NCBI GenBank assembly: GCA_003116995.1
Contig: BDSL01000005.1
Span: forward strand, 2,244,001 to 2,308,000
DNA length: 64,000 bases
Direction: 5' to 3'
From: Yamagishiella unicocca
Lineage: Eukaryota > Chlorophyta > Chlorophyceae > Chlamydomonadales > Volvocaceae
Shown: in pieces, positions 1-12,000 of the stretch
Layout of the letters: every line of letters starts with the position of its first letter
Numbering within the stretch: position 1 is the first letter of the stretch
Made by a program: the position numbers and the translations under genes
The notes under the pieces: generated by a model
What the model was told of the DNA's origin: nothing
The model's database searches: none
Seen by the model: only the letters and a program-made list of their open reading frames with translations

Positions 1-58
1 AGGGGGGAGGGGAGGGGGGAGGGGGCGGCGCTGCTGCGGCACCCACCGGGACGCTCAC

Positions 59-3000
59 TGCCAGCAGTGAGTCGTTGAACCTCTCCCTCAGGGCGACCGG
101 CCGGGGGCCCAGCACCACGTCAGCTATGGCCACCGCCTTGTGCGCGCACAGCCAGGGGTATTGCTCGTCGCGACCAGCCTCGCGCGGGTACTCGATGCAG
201 AGGGCCTTGGAGGGCTGCGAAGGGGGGGTACATAAAAGAAGCGGTAACCCGACATGGGAAGTAGGGGGGTGGGGATGGGTTATAAGAGAATCCCCGAATC
301 CACGGCCGACAAACCGGGGGGTGGCGGGGAGTGGGGGGTGGGGGGTTAGGGTGAGCGAAGGCTAGTTGGGCTGCTGGGGGGCCGGGAGTGGGGGATGGGG
401 TGGCGTGTGTATGGGGAGGCCGGGGAGGCGTCGACGAGCCTGCCCCCACCTTCTCCGAACCCCCCTCCCCAACGTCCTCCTCCCCCCTTCCCCTTTATCC
501 ATGAAACAGGGTTTTTATGCGCCCTCCCCCCCTCCCCTCCCCCCCACCTGCCTGTTCTAAACGCCTGTTCTAAACGGTTTTTTCGGGCATCCACGGGTCT
601 CCCTCGAAATCCCCCCCACCTGCAGCGCCAGGCTGGATGCCGCCAGGAAGTCGAAGAAGGCGGCGAAGTCCCACTGCTCGGACAGGAAGCGGGCGAACGT
701 CTCCAGGCGGAGGTCCTCTGGGGAGGGAGGGCGGGAAGGGGGGTGGCGTGAGAACCGTTGACGGGAAGGGGGAGGGCGAGGGGAGGGGCCGAGGGGGAGG
801 GGGGCCGAAGGGTCGGCGGGGGAGGCCGGCGGCGGAACAACGGTATCGCCCCAACGGGTCCCTCCCTCTTCCCGCTCCGTTCCCCCCCCCCGGCAATGCG
901 CCAACCATCCTATCCAAACGTAACCGGTTTTTACGCCACCCCCTCCCCTTCTCCCTTTTCCCCCCTTCTCCCTTTTCCCCCCTTCTCCCTTTTCCCCCCT
1001 TCTCCCTCTTCCCCCTTCTCCCTCTTCCCCCCTGCTCCCTCTTCCCTCCCTCCTCCCTCTCCCCCCCTCCTCCCTCTCCCCCCCTTCTCCCTCCCCCCCC
1101 TGCTCCCTCCCCCCCCTCCTCCCTCTCCCCCCCTCCTCTCCCCCGCCCACCTCCCCGGTGCTGCGCCAGCGTGTTCGCCAGGCAGGCCACGTACTCGTCC
1201 ACCATGGACCGCTGGCCGTACTTGTTGGAGAAGTGCGCGAACACCAGCTCCGGGACACTCTGGCGCCGCAGCGCCTCCATGGGGCCCAGGCGGCGGAGCA
1301 GGGCCTCGCCTGGGGGGGGGGAGTTCGAGGAAGACCCGTGGATGCCAGCGGGGGAGGCGGAGGAAGACCCGTGGATGCCAGCGGGGGAGGCGGAGGAAGA
1401 CCCGTGGATGCCAGCGGGGGAGGCGGAGGGGCACGAGGGGGGGGGATGGGATGGGATGGGATGTGTGCGGTGTGCTGTGGGCGGCCGGGGTCGGTGGGTC
1501 GGTGGGACCCACGATTCCGCAGCCACTCCCGCTGGTGCAACCCCTTTCTCTCCTCTAACCCTGCAGCCTACCTCGCAGCTCGCGATCAATCGTAACCCCG
1601 CTTCAACCCCCCCCGCCCTTCCTCCCCTGCTGGCCGCCTCCCCCCTCCGGGACCCCCTTTCCTCTTCCGTACACGGGTTTTCTGCGTCCGGTGCCCCGCC
1701 CCCCGGACCCGCCCGCCCCTCCTGCCGCCCCACCGTCCTTGTACACGCTCTCCAGCAGCCCCATCAGCCAGCCCTTGGGTCGGGGCCGCGCGGTGCGGTG
1801 CTGCTGCAGCGCCCCGGCCAACCGCACGTTCTTGGGCGCGATACCCAGCTGGGGCCCGCCACCGCTGCGTGTGTGTATTGGGGGTGGGGGAAGTGGGGGG
1901 GAAGCGGGGGGAAAGCGGGGGGGAGGGGAGGAAAGGGAGAGGGTTCAGGCGGGGCGGGGCGGGGGGGCCCAGAGGCGAGTGGCGGGAGACACCGGAGAGC
2001 GGAGAGAAGGGTCGGGGAGTTGTGTGGGCGGGGTAGCTGTGTATTGATGACGGCAACAAACACACGTGAACTCGACCCGGAGTGCTATCACTGCCCCAAC
2101 CCCAACCGCAACCCCAACCCACCCGTTGCTCTCGCGGAATGCCCCCAGCAGCATCTGGCTCATGGCCAGCTGCTTGGCGGGCACGACGGCGGCCGCTGCG
2201 GGCGCCGCGGCTCTCAGAATCTCCGCGATCTCCTGCATCGCCGCTTGCGCCACCTCGCCCGCAGCCCCCTGCTGCTGCAGCTGGTACATCTGCTGCTGCT
2301 GCTGGCGGGTCATACGGAAGGCCGTCTTAATCGTGCCCAGACCGCCGGCGGGCCCACCAGGGGACCCGCCGCGGCCGCCGCCAACGCTCCCGCCGAATGC
2401 GATGCCGCCCCCCGGGGGGGTGCCGTCGGCGGTGCCGGTGGCGCTACGGTTGCCGGCGGCGCGGCTGGCAGGCGGCGTCAGTTGGCTGGAGGGCTGGCTG
2501 GCACGGAGGGGGGAGCCAGCCGGTCCCTCACCGCCGCGGGTGCTGCGCCTCATGCCGCCCTGCTGCAGCTGCAGCTGTTGCTGGCGGGACGGGCGCTGCT
2601 GCATGGAGTCGGCGTCGCTGGCGCGGTAGCGCCGCAGCGCGGCGGCGGCGGCGGCGGCGGCTCCGCCGCCGCCGCCGCCGGCGTAGCGGCCGCCGCCAGC
2701 GTCACCTTCGCCGGGGGCCCCTCTGCCGCCGTCGCTGACCGCTTCATCGTAGCCGTACGGCTCCTCGCCGCCGCGGCCCTCCAAGCTGGTCCTGGCGTCA
2801 GGCCCGCCGGCGTCGCCGGCGCCGTACCCCGCCACCTCTCCACCCGCCTCCGGCGGCCGAGGCGCCCGCAGCCCCGCCGCCGCCGCCGCCGCCGCCGCTG
2901 CGCCCTCCGCACCGCCGCCCTCCGCGTCCGAGCCCACCGCGCCGCTGTCGTTCGACCACCGAGCCTCGCGGTCGTACGCGCCGCCGCCGCCGACGGCCAG

Positions 3001-6000
3001 GCCGTCGTCGTACGCGCCCTCGCCATCGCTGTACTCGTCGATGAAGTCCAGCGCCCGGCGGTCCACCGCCGCCGACATCGACGCCGCCAGCTCCACATTA
3101 TAGTGCGCGCGGCCGCCGCCGCCGCCACTGGGCCGCGGCGACGGCCCCACGGCGGCGGCGGCGGCGCCGCCGCCGCCGGCGGCGCCGCCACCTTGCGGTC
3201 CCGGCGACCCTGCCGCCGCGCCCCCCCCTCCAGCTCCCTTTGCATTCACGGGGTGCTTTCCTGCTGGCCCCTTGCCGCCCTTGGCGCGGCTCTTGTTGCG
3301 GCCGCGGGCCTTGATGCCGCTAGCGTCCGCCAGCACCTTCATCAACGAGTCCCGCTCCTCCTGCTTCATCGCCTCCACCACCAGCACCTGCGACGCCTCC
3401 GACAGGCACGCCAGCAGCGCCACGCTCTCGCTGGGGTGCAGCAGCACCAGAAGCTCCGCGGCTCGCTCGGGGTCCATGCGGGAGAGGGTGGCGGCCTTGT
3501 CGGGCACGCCCATGAAGCCCATGATCTTGTCGGCGGAGGAGGGGGGCATCTCGCCCAGGGCTTCGGTGCCCGGGAAGGGGCTGGGGGCGTCTGCGGGAGA
3601 AGGCGGGGGGGGGAGGGGCACGGGGGGCGGGGGGGTTATAGGAAAGAAGCTGTAGCTGGCCACGGGGGGGGAAGGCGGGGGGAGGGGCAGGGGGCCCGGG
3701 GGGGTGGGTTACAGGAAAGAACGCGGGGTGCTCGACAGGGGGAGTGTAGGGGCACCCGGTGGGGGGGGGCGGGCTTGGGGAGGTTAGGGGTTAGAGGGGG
3801 GTGTCAGTTTGTCGTGTCGTGTTTCGTTGATGCATATGATGCTGGCGGGGCGTGCCGTATCGGGAGCGGAGCCCAAACCCCCGCTGTCAAGAGTGAGAGA
3901 GTCGGGCATGGACCAAACGCGTGTACACGTGGCGTGTTACGGAGGTGGGGATGATGCCCGGCGGGGCAGTGCCGTGGGAGGGTGAGGGAGGAAGGCGGGT
4001 TACAATTAAAGAACCGGTAACGTAAGCGACCGGGGAAATGTAGTGGGTGCATAGCCTTCCGGAGGAAGGGGGGGAGGTGAGGGCTTCCACCGCACCTGCC
4101 CCCGCCAGCGGTACGATGAACGACAGCCCCTCCACGTCCACTTCGCCCTCCCCGGTGGGTCGCCGCAGCGCCGCTGAGCCCCGCCCGTCCATCTCCAGCA
4201 CCGTCTCCGCCGCCAGTCGCGGCATCATGGACTCCAGGATGGAGTGCCGAGCCTCCAGGCTGTCCATACCCTGGGGGTGGCAAAGGGGGGGGTGTATAAA
4301 AACCGTTTTACGCAACGGGACAAGGGGGGGGGGTACAGAAGGGAAGGGGGGGGCGGGGCGAGGGGGGGGGGTACAGAAGAGAACCGGTTACTCGACATGG
4401 GTGGCGGGGCGCCGAGGTTACAGGGAGACCCGTGGATGCGAGAAAAAACGTTTAGAAAAGACGTTTCGAGGTGCCATGCTGGGGGGGCCGGGGGGGGGTG
4501 ACGAGGCAGCAGGCGCAGGGGGGCAGGCACCGAGTCGGTGGGAGTATGCCCGTTGCCAGGAGCAGCTTGTCGTGTACGACTTGTGTTCGTACATGAAAGG
4601 ACGACGCTCCGGCGGTCGGCCAGAGACTGACACGTGGGGCGAAGGGGGGGGTCCAGGGAGGACCGTCTGCCTCCCACCACCTGCCAAACGCTTCCTGATA
4701 GGTTATACCTTTTCGCTGACCTACAGATTTCGCTCCCAACCCCACCCGCCCGGCCTCCCATCCTGCTGCCCTCCTTCCAACACACGGCCAGCCGCCCCCC
4801 TGACGCCCTGACGCCATGTCCCCCTAACCGTCCCCTAACCGTCTCCTAATCGGTTTTACTTTTGAGTGCCGACCCACGGGTTTCCCCGCATTACCCCCCT
4901 GGCCCCCCGGCCCCCTCCCTGCAGCCTCACCAGCAGCGCATCCGCCGCCCTGCCGCTGCCCATCTCCTGCAGCAGGTCCGCGGCCGCCGAGGGGTCCATC
5001 GCCATGAGGATGGACACGGAGCGAGTGAACTCCAGCTCGTCCAGGGAGGCCGCACCGGGGGAAGCGCGCATGGCCTGTGGGCGGGGCGGGGGGAGGGGGG
5101 GGGTTATAAGCGAATCCGTGAATCCGGGGCCGGGAGGAGGCGGAGGACGGGGTGAGCTGCAAGGAAAACCCGTGTACGGAAGGAAAACCGTGGGGGATGG
5201 GAGGGGGTGCCATGTTACCGCTTCGGGGGTTGTGCGTGTGCGCGCGTGTGTGTGTGTGTGTGTGTTTTGGAGGCGGCGGCAGGCGTGGCACCAACGTCGA
5301 CAAGTTCCGTGTTGAACGGGGGGACAACAGGTGTGAGAGGTACCGTCAGCTGGAAGGCTTTCAGATAGGGATCAAGCGTACATGTTTCCACTCCGCCAAC
5401 CCGTCGACCCACCGACCCACCGACACTATGTTTGCCGCCAGGTGCGGCGGCATGCTGGCCAGCAGCTTCTGCCTCAGCTCCGAGGGCAGTGCGGACACCA
5501 GGCGGGCGGCGGTCGGAAGCTCCAGGGCGGCGAACGCGTCCTGCTGCTCGGAGGGGGTCCAGCCAACCAGCTCGTCCACCGCCTGTCGTACAAAGCCGCC
5601 GCGGCAGGGGGGTGTGCGTTTTGCAACGGAAGGGGGGTGAAGCAGCAGGCAGCAGGCGGTCACCGGATCCAGCAACCCCCGGAGAGCTCCACCTTCCCAC
5701 GCTTTGCGCTTGAGCCTCCGCAACCACCAACCGCCAACCAGCAACCAGTAACCACCACGTCCAACTCCCCCCAACCCACCTCCTGCTGCCCATCCCCCCC
5801 AGCAGCCTCGCCCCCCGCCCTCACCTCCTGCTGCTCCATCCCCCCCAGCAGCCTCGCCCCCAGCTGCGGGTTGTCCTTGATGCTCCTCATGGTGGCCAGC
5901 CACATGCCCCGCCCCAGCACCCGGGCGGTGTGCGCCCTCATGCCCGAGGACATGACCACAACCACCTGGGCCCGGTCGGCGTCGGACATGGCCGCCAGCA

Positions 6001-9000
6001 CCTCGGCACGACGGAGCTCGGGGAGGGAGGTCAGCAGCACCACCTGGGGGCCGGGGGGGGGCAGGGGGTAGGGGGGCAGCGGCAGGGGGGCAGGGGGGCA
6101 GGAACGAGGGGTGGATTGCTGGGGAGCTGGGATACACCAGCCCCGGGAGGCTGCGAGTTGTGGGAAGCGTGGCGGGCAAAGCAAGGGGTTCCACTCCCTC
6201 CCACTCCCTCCCACTCCCTCCCACTCCCTCCCACTCCCTTTCGGGCATCGACGGGTCTTCCTCGAAATCCCCCTCCCTCCCCCTCCCTCCCTCCTGCCCA
6301 AATTTGGTGACATTCGGAGCAGTTGCCGTGCATGTACTGCCAAACCGCCCGCCCTCGCATCCACGAGCCCCCGGTCGGCAGCAACCGCCCAACCGCCTAA
6401 CCGCCCACCTGCGCCTCGACGCTGAGCGACGACAGCAGGTTGGCGGTGTCCTCCGGGTCCAGCCCCTCCAGCAGCTTCATCGCAAGACCAGGGCCCGCAG
6501 CCGCCACCGCCGCCGCCAGCTCCGCCGGGGACGCCGCTGCGACACCGTGTTGCCCCCCTCCGCCCACCCCCCGCCCGTAGCGGCCCCCCACCGGCACCCC
6601 GCCGTTGGCCGCCGCCTCCTCCGCGGCCTTACGCCTGGCTATTGCCGTCTGCCTGCGCCTCTCCGCGCGCTCCACCGCCAGCGTGAGGCGCTGCAGCAGC
6701 GCCAGGCGGCCCACCATCGCCTCCGCCTCGGGACCGCCGGCGGTGAGGCGGGGGCTGGCGGGGGGCGGGGGCTGCAGCGCGCTGCCGGATTGGAAGGCCA
6801 CCCTGCAGTGGGGGGGGGGTCGAGGAAGACACGTGGATGCCCGAAAAAACCGTTTAAAACAGTGGGGGGGGGGGGGTTACAGGAAAGGACCGGTATCTCG
6901 TCATGGGAAGGGTAGCTGTTGTACAGCCTTCGGACACCCGTGACGCATGCGCAGGCTACTGGGGTTGGGGTGGCGTTTCGAGGAAGACCCGTGGATGGTG
7001 GTTGGGGGTGGGAAGGAGAGAATCGTGCACTCGACGTCGGGCGCGTGGGCACGTGGAGGGCGGCGGGGTGAAGAAGGGAACTGGCAATTGTCCTTCCCTC
7101 GAGCTGACAAAGGAAAAGAGACAGGGAGGGAGTGGCATAAAAACCGGTCACGCGACTTGGATAGGATAGGGAGGGGAGGAGGGAGGGAGGGAGAACGGGT
7201 GGACGGACCCGTGGGTCTGGGCGACAGCGTGTAGGCCGCATTCGCGCGTACCACTAGCTTAGCCAGTGGCAGGTCGTACGACGACATACAGAGGTTGCGT
7301 GGATCTATTCGCACACTTTGGGACCCGGGCGGGGGCGGGGGCCACCCGGCCCGAGCCGACCCCAGCCCCACAGGGTGACGCGGGTCCCGCTCCCACCTCT
7401 TGGTCTTCGTGCCCAGGGTCTGCCAGGCGTGCTGCCACCTCAGCCGGGCCACCCGCGAGGTCAGCTCCGCGTCCAGTGCCTCACCCAGGGCGCCACCCGC
7501 CTTCACGACCAGGCGGCTGCCGTCGCGGGCACCGGGGGCGGCCTGTGCGGGTGGGAGAGCGGGTGGAGAGGGCAGGCGGTAGGGGAGAAGGGTTTACCGG
7601 TAGGATTGTGGGGCTTGGCGGGGGGCCGTGGAGAGGGTAGGGGGAGGAGGGTGCCGGCGCCATATGCGTGTCGTGGGTTTCAGGGGAAGGAGGTCAGCAT
7701 GCTTTGAGGCCGTTGCGTGATGTGATCATTGCAGCACCCCCCCTTCGCACACCCATCCGGGCACTCCCCAGCCCTCCTCGCCTCCGCCCCTCCCCCCCAC
7801 CTGCAGCGTCCGTTCTAGACGGTTTTCCTCGCATCCACGGGCCTTCCTGGCAACCCACCTGCAGCGTGAGCAGCCCTTTGGCCAGCAGCTCCGCCTCACG
7901 GCTCTTGAAGCGCGCGTTCTCCCGCTTCAGGAACTCCAGCAGCTCTATCTCGCGGGTGAAGTCGTGCCGCTCAGCCAGCCGGGAGCTCAGCTGCGGGGAG
8001 GTGTGTATGAGGGGGGTTGGGGGGAGGAGGGGGGGTGAGAAGAGAGGAGAGGAGATGGCCGGCGTGGAAAGGGGGGTACGAAGGGGTTGCACCACCGCCA
8101 CCGACCCCCTCTGCGTACCCTACCCTACCCTGCCCCACCCTGCCCCCACACTCTCGCCTAGGCCACTCCAAAGGCCCACAGTGCCCCAACTCCATCGGTT
8201 CTACGTTTCAGCGCCGACCCACGGGCCTCCTCTCATGCCCAAACCCCACGTGCTCCCCCCCTGGGCACTCGAGCCCCCCTTGATCATCATGTCGGTGCAG
8301 CCCTGGCCTCTCTCACCTCATCACCATCCTGGTGCCCGACTGCGCTCCCGACCCTAGCCCCCACCCTCCGCGCCCGCACCTGCTCCACCTCCTGCTGCAG
8401 CCCCCGCGTCCGCCTCCTCAGCGAGTCCACCGAGTCCTGGTGCGCCACCATGAAGGTGTTCCAGGCGGAGGCCAGGGCGCGACCCCGCTCGCAGCACTGC
8501 ACCTCGACCTGGGGCAGGTGGGTGGTCAGGGTGGTGGGGTTGGTGGTGGTGTTGAGGGGGGGGTGGGGGTGGGGGTGGTGGTGGTGGGCGTCAGGGGGTG
8601 CTTCCTGAGTTGCACGCATCGGTTGCTTACTGGACTGCATCAGTTGCTAAATGACTGCATCCGTTGCTTACTGGACTGCAGCAATAATGCAAGGTCTGGT
8701 CTGAGAGGCACCGCTATGCTACCTTGAGGTACACGGCCCCCCTGCCCCCCCCCCCCGCTTCCCCGCAACACCTCCTAAAGCCCACACCCACACGAACCCA
8801 CGAACACACGCCCAAACGACCACACGACCACACACCCACACGAACACACGCGCCATGCCCCCCACCTGGCGGATGAGGTCCGCCAAACACACGCACACGC
8901 CGACCGTCAGGCTGGCGGAGCTGTACGGCGACATGAGGCTGCGCGCGCTGCGAAGCGTGGTGGCTTCGGAGGCGGAGGCGCGAAGTCGCCGAGCCCGCTG

Positions 9001-12000
9001 CTCGCTGCTGGTGCCGCCGCCGTCGGCGGCGGCGCCGCCACCCCCCGAGCCGCCGCCGGCGGCGGCGGCGCCGCCGCCGCCGTGCGCGGGTCTGCTGTTT
9101 CCCAGCGCGGGTGTGCGGGCGTGCGCTGATGCCAGCCCCGCGCGCTGCGCCTCTATGGCTGCCGTGTGCGCCTGCAGGCTGGGCTGCAGCAGGGTGGTGA
9201 AGGGGCCCAGGATGGAGGGGGCGTACAGCTCCACACTGGCCAGACCCCTGCGGAGGGGGGGGTTACAATGAAAGAACCGGGGGAGGGAGGGGGAGGGAGG
9301 GAGGGGGAGGGAGGGGGAGGGAGGGAGGGGGAGGGAGGGGGAGGGAGGGAGGGGGAGGGAGGGGGAGGGAGGGGGATTCGAGGGAAACCCGTGGATGTCC
9401 GAAAAAACCGTTGGAGGTAGGGAGGGGGAGGGAGGAGGGGGGCGGAAGGTCAGCGAGGAGGCAGCGAGGGGGGGCGACATGGGGGTAGGAAAGATTAGGA
9501 GGCAAGAAGGGCCGGTGGAAGCGTGCGTACCGGTACACGGAGAGAGGGAGCGAGCCAACCAACCAACCCCCAGGTTCCAAACGCCCAACGGCCGCCAGCG
9601 CACCTGATCTGCCAGTTGCCTGCGGCGTCCCCGCTGGCCGCTAGCCCCGCCTGGCCGGCGGCGGCGGCGGCTCCGCCGCCCAGGCCGACTGCTGTCGCAA
9701 CGGCGCTCAAGCCGCCGCCTCCGCCAGCAGCGGCGCTGCTCGCGCCCCCGCCTGCTGCGGCCGCTCCGAGACCGGGTGATGCCGGCCCCTGGCGCAGCTT
9801 GCTGGTCTCGTGCAGACACGCTATCGCCTCGCTGCACAGCAGCCCCAGCACGTCAGCCCGCCAAGCAGCGGCCCTGTGCGGTGGCGGAGGAGGGCGGTTT
9901 GCAGGACACGGTGCGTGAGGCTTCGTTCCATTTCGCGTGAGGAGCTGCCCCGGCAGGGGCGTGAGGTTTCGAGGAAGACCCGTGGATGCGAGCAAAACCC
10001 GTTTACAACAGACGTGGGGTGGGGCGGGGCATGAGGTGGGCCATGAGGTGGGGCATGAGGTGGGGCATGAGGTGGGGCATGAGGTGGGGCGGGGGGCGCC
10101 CCGCTGCACGACACCGACACCGCGGCATGCCTCACGTAAGCCGTACCAGGCGCTAGCTGCCACCTGAGCTGGCGCCCGCTGGGACCCCTCCTCGCACAAC
10201 CCACCACCCGCCTCCGAAACCCGCCTCCGAAATCCGCCTCCGAAACCCGGAAAACCCTAACTCCCGTAAGGGCGCGCCTCGTACCTGGACGCCGCCATGT
10301 CCGGGTCTCGGAGCATCTCCAGCAGCAGCGCCTCCACCGCCACCGCCTCCGCCCTCGTGGGGGGCTTGTCGCTGGGCAGCACCAGCAAGCACGCCCCGCC
10401 CGTCACCGCGCCGCCGCCGGACCCACCCTGCCCGCCGCCGCCGCCGGCGCCGCCGGCGCCTCCGTCCTGCACCACCATCGCCGGCATATCCAGCCCCAGC
10501 GACGTCCACGCGTACGGCAACCTCAACATCAGCGTCCGCCGCTGCAGCGTGTGCACCTGCTGCTGCTGCAGCTGCGCCGCCTGGATCTGAGCCGGGGTCG
10601 CGCCAGCAGCAGCCATCGCCATCGCGCTGGCCGCCGCCGCGGCGCCGCCGCCACCTCCGGGCCCCATAGGGCCCTCCAGCAGCCCCAGCGACCCGAACAG
10701 CGGCCCCACCATGGGCTCAAAAGCCAGCAGGCCGGCGGCGGCGCTGACGCCGCCGCCGCCGCCGCCAACGCTTCGCATCGGCGAGCCGTTCCGCTCCGGC
10801 CCCCCCCAGCCGGGGGCGGGCCCCCCCGCCGACCAGGTGCTGCGAGTAAAGCCGTTCACAAGGTCCCGCTCGCGGTCCCTCAAGTCGCGCTCCAGCTCGG
10901 CAAGGTCGGTGCCGAAGGCGCCGCCGCCGCCGCCGCCGCGGCCGCGGGGTCCCCCCGTGACTGGCGTCGCCGCCGCCGCCGCCAGCCCCGACGGCGACGT
11001 CGCCACCGCCGCGGGCCCGCCGGAGGCTCCGTTGGGTGAGGTGAGGGAGAAGGAGCTGCTGCCGCCCGCCAGCATGGCCGGGTCCGCGCCCCAGGACAGC
11101 TCGCCCCAGGAGGACTGCACGTTGAGGGGCGCGTACGGCAGCGGGTGCTGCTGCTGGGCAGCCGCAGCCGCCGCCAGGGCGTAGTGGTGGGACCTGCGGT
11201 GCGGTCGGCACAGGTTCGGGGTGGTGTAAAAACCGTTGTTTTACGCGACGGGAAAGGATCCTTGGCGCATGGTCATCGTGGGGGGGAGGGAGGAGGCCCA
11301 CGTGGGGGTGTGGGAGGCCCACGTGGGGGTGTGGGAGGCCGGATGGCGGCGACCCAGCAGGAGCAGCGGGGGGGGCCGAGGTTTGACCCGAGGGTCGCCC
11401 ATCAGCCGTCCGTCAGCAGCAGCCCATCAGATCCCCTCCCCTCCCTGGACGCGCACAGCTGCCCGTCCTGCCGCGGCGGTGCGGGGGGACTGCACGCAGC
11501 TGCCTCAGCTGCACCCCCCGGCCCCAGCCAGCAGCCACCCGCGACCGTCCCCGTGTCCCTACCCGTGCAGCCCCCGACTGTACAGCCCCCCACCTGTACA
11601 GCCCCCACATGTACGACCCCCGCCCCACATGTACAGCCCCCACACGTACAGCCTCCACCTGTACAGCCCCCACCTGTACAGCCCCCACCTGTACAGCCCC
11701 GCAGCCTCCCTCCCCCCACCTGCACAGCCCCGACAGCTCCGCCCAGGCGTGCTGCTGCGCGTCCCTCACTTGCGCCCAGGTGATGGGCGGGGCGGGGGCC
11801 TGGCCGTCCCGAGGGGACACAGAGGACCGGCCGTTGCGGGCGGCCTGCGCAGCCGCCGGAGGGGCAGGGACAGGGAGCCCGTCGGAGGCAGGGCGTGGGG
11901 CGACATGGGGGGGGTAAGGTGGCTGCCGGGGCGGGGAGGGGAGAGGTGGGGGGCAGCCGGGGGTGCCGCCTGCCGCCCTGTGGTTCCCGGGTCTCGCTCG

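Noticed and set aside
637..3954. 1105-codon open frame on the plus strand
   Set aside because: It runs antisense through the giant gene, crossing its exons, introns and simple repeats. The minus-strand exons join in exact phase and encode structured repeats, so this is a GC-rich shadow.
10136..10163. 28-bp putative exon (RWQLAPGTAY) with good splice sites in the giant gene
   Set aside because: Including it breaks the reading phase into the next exon at 9873, whereas joining 10285 directly to 9873 keeps it.
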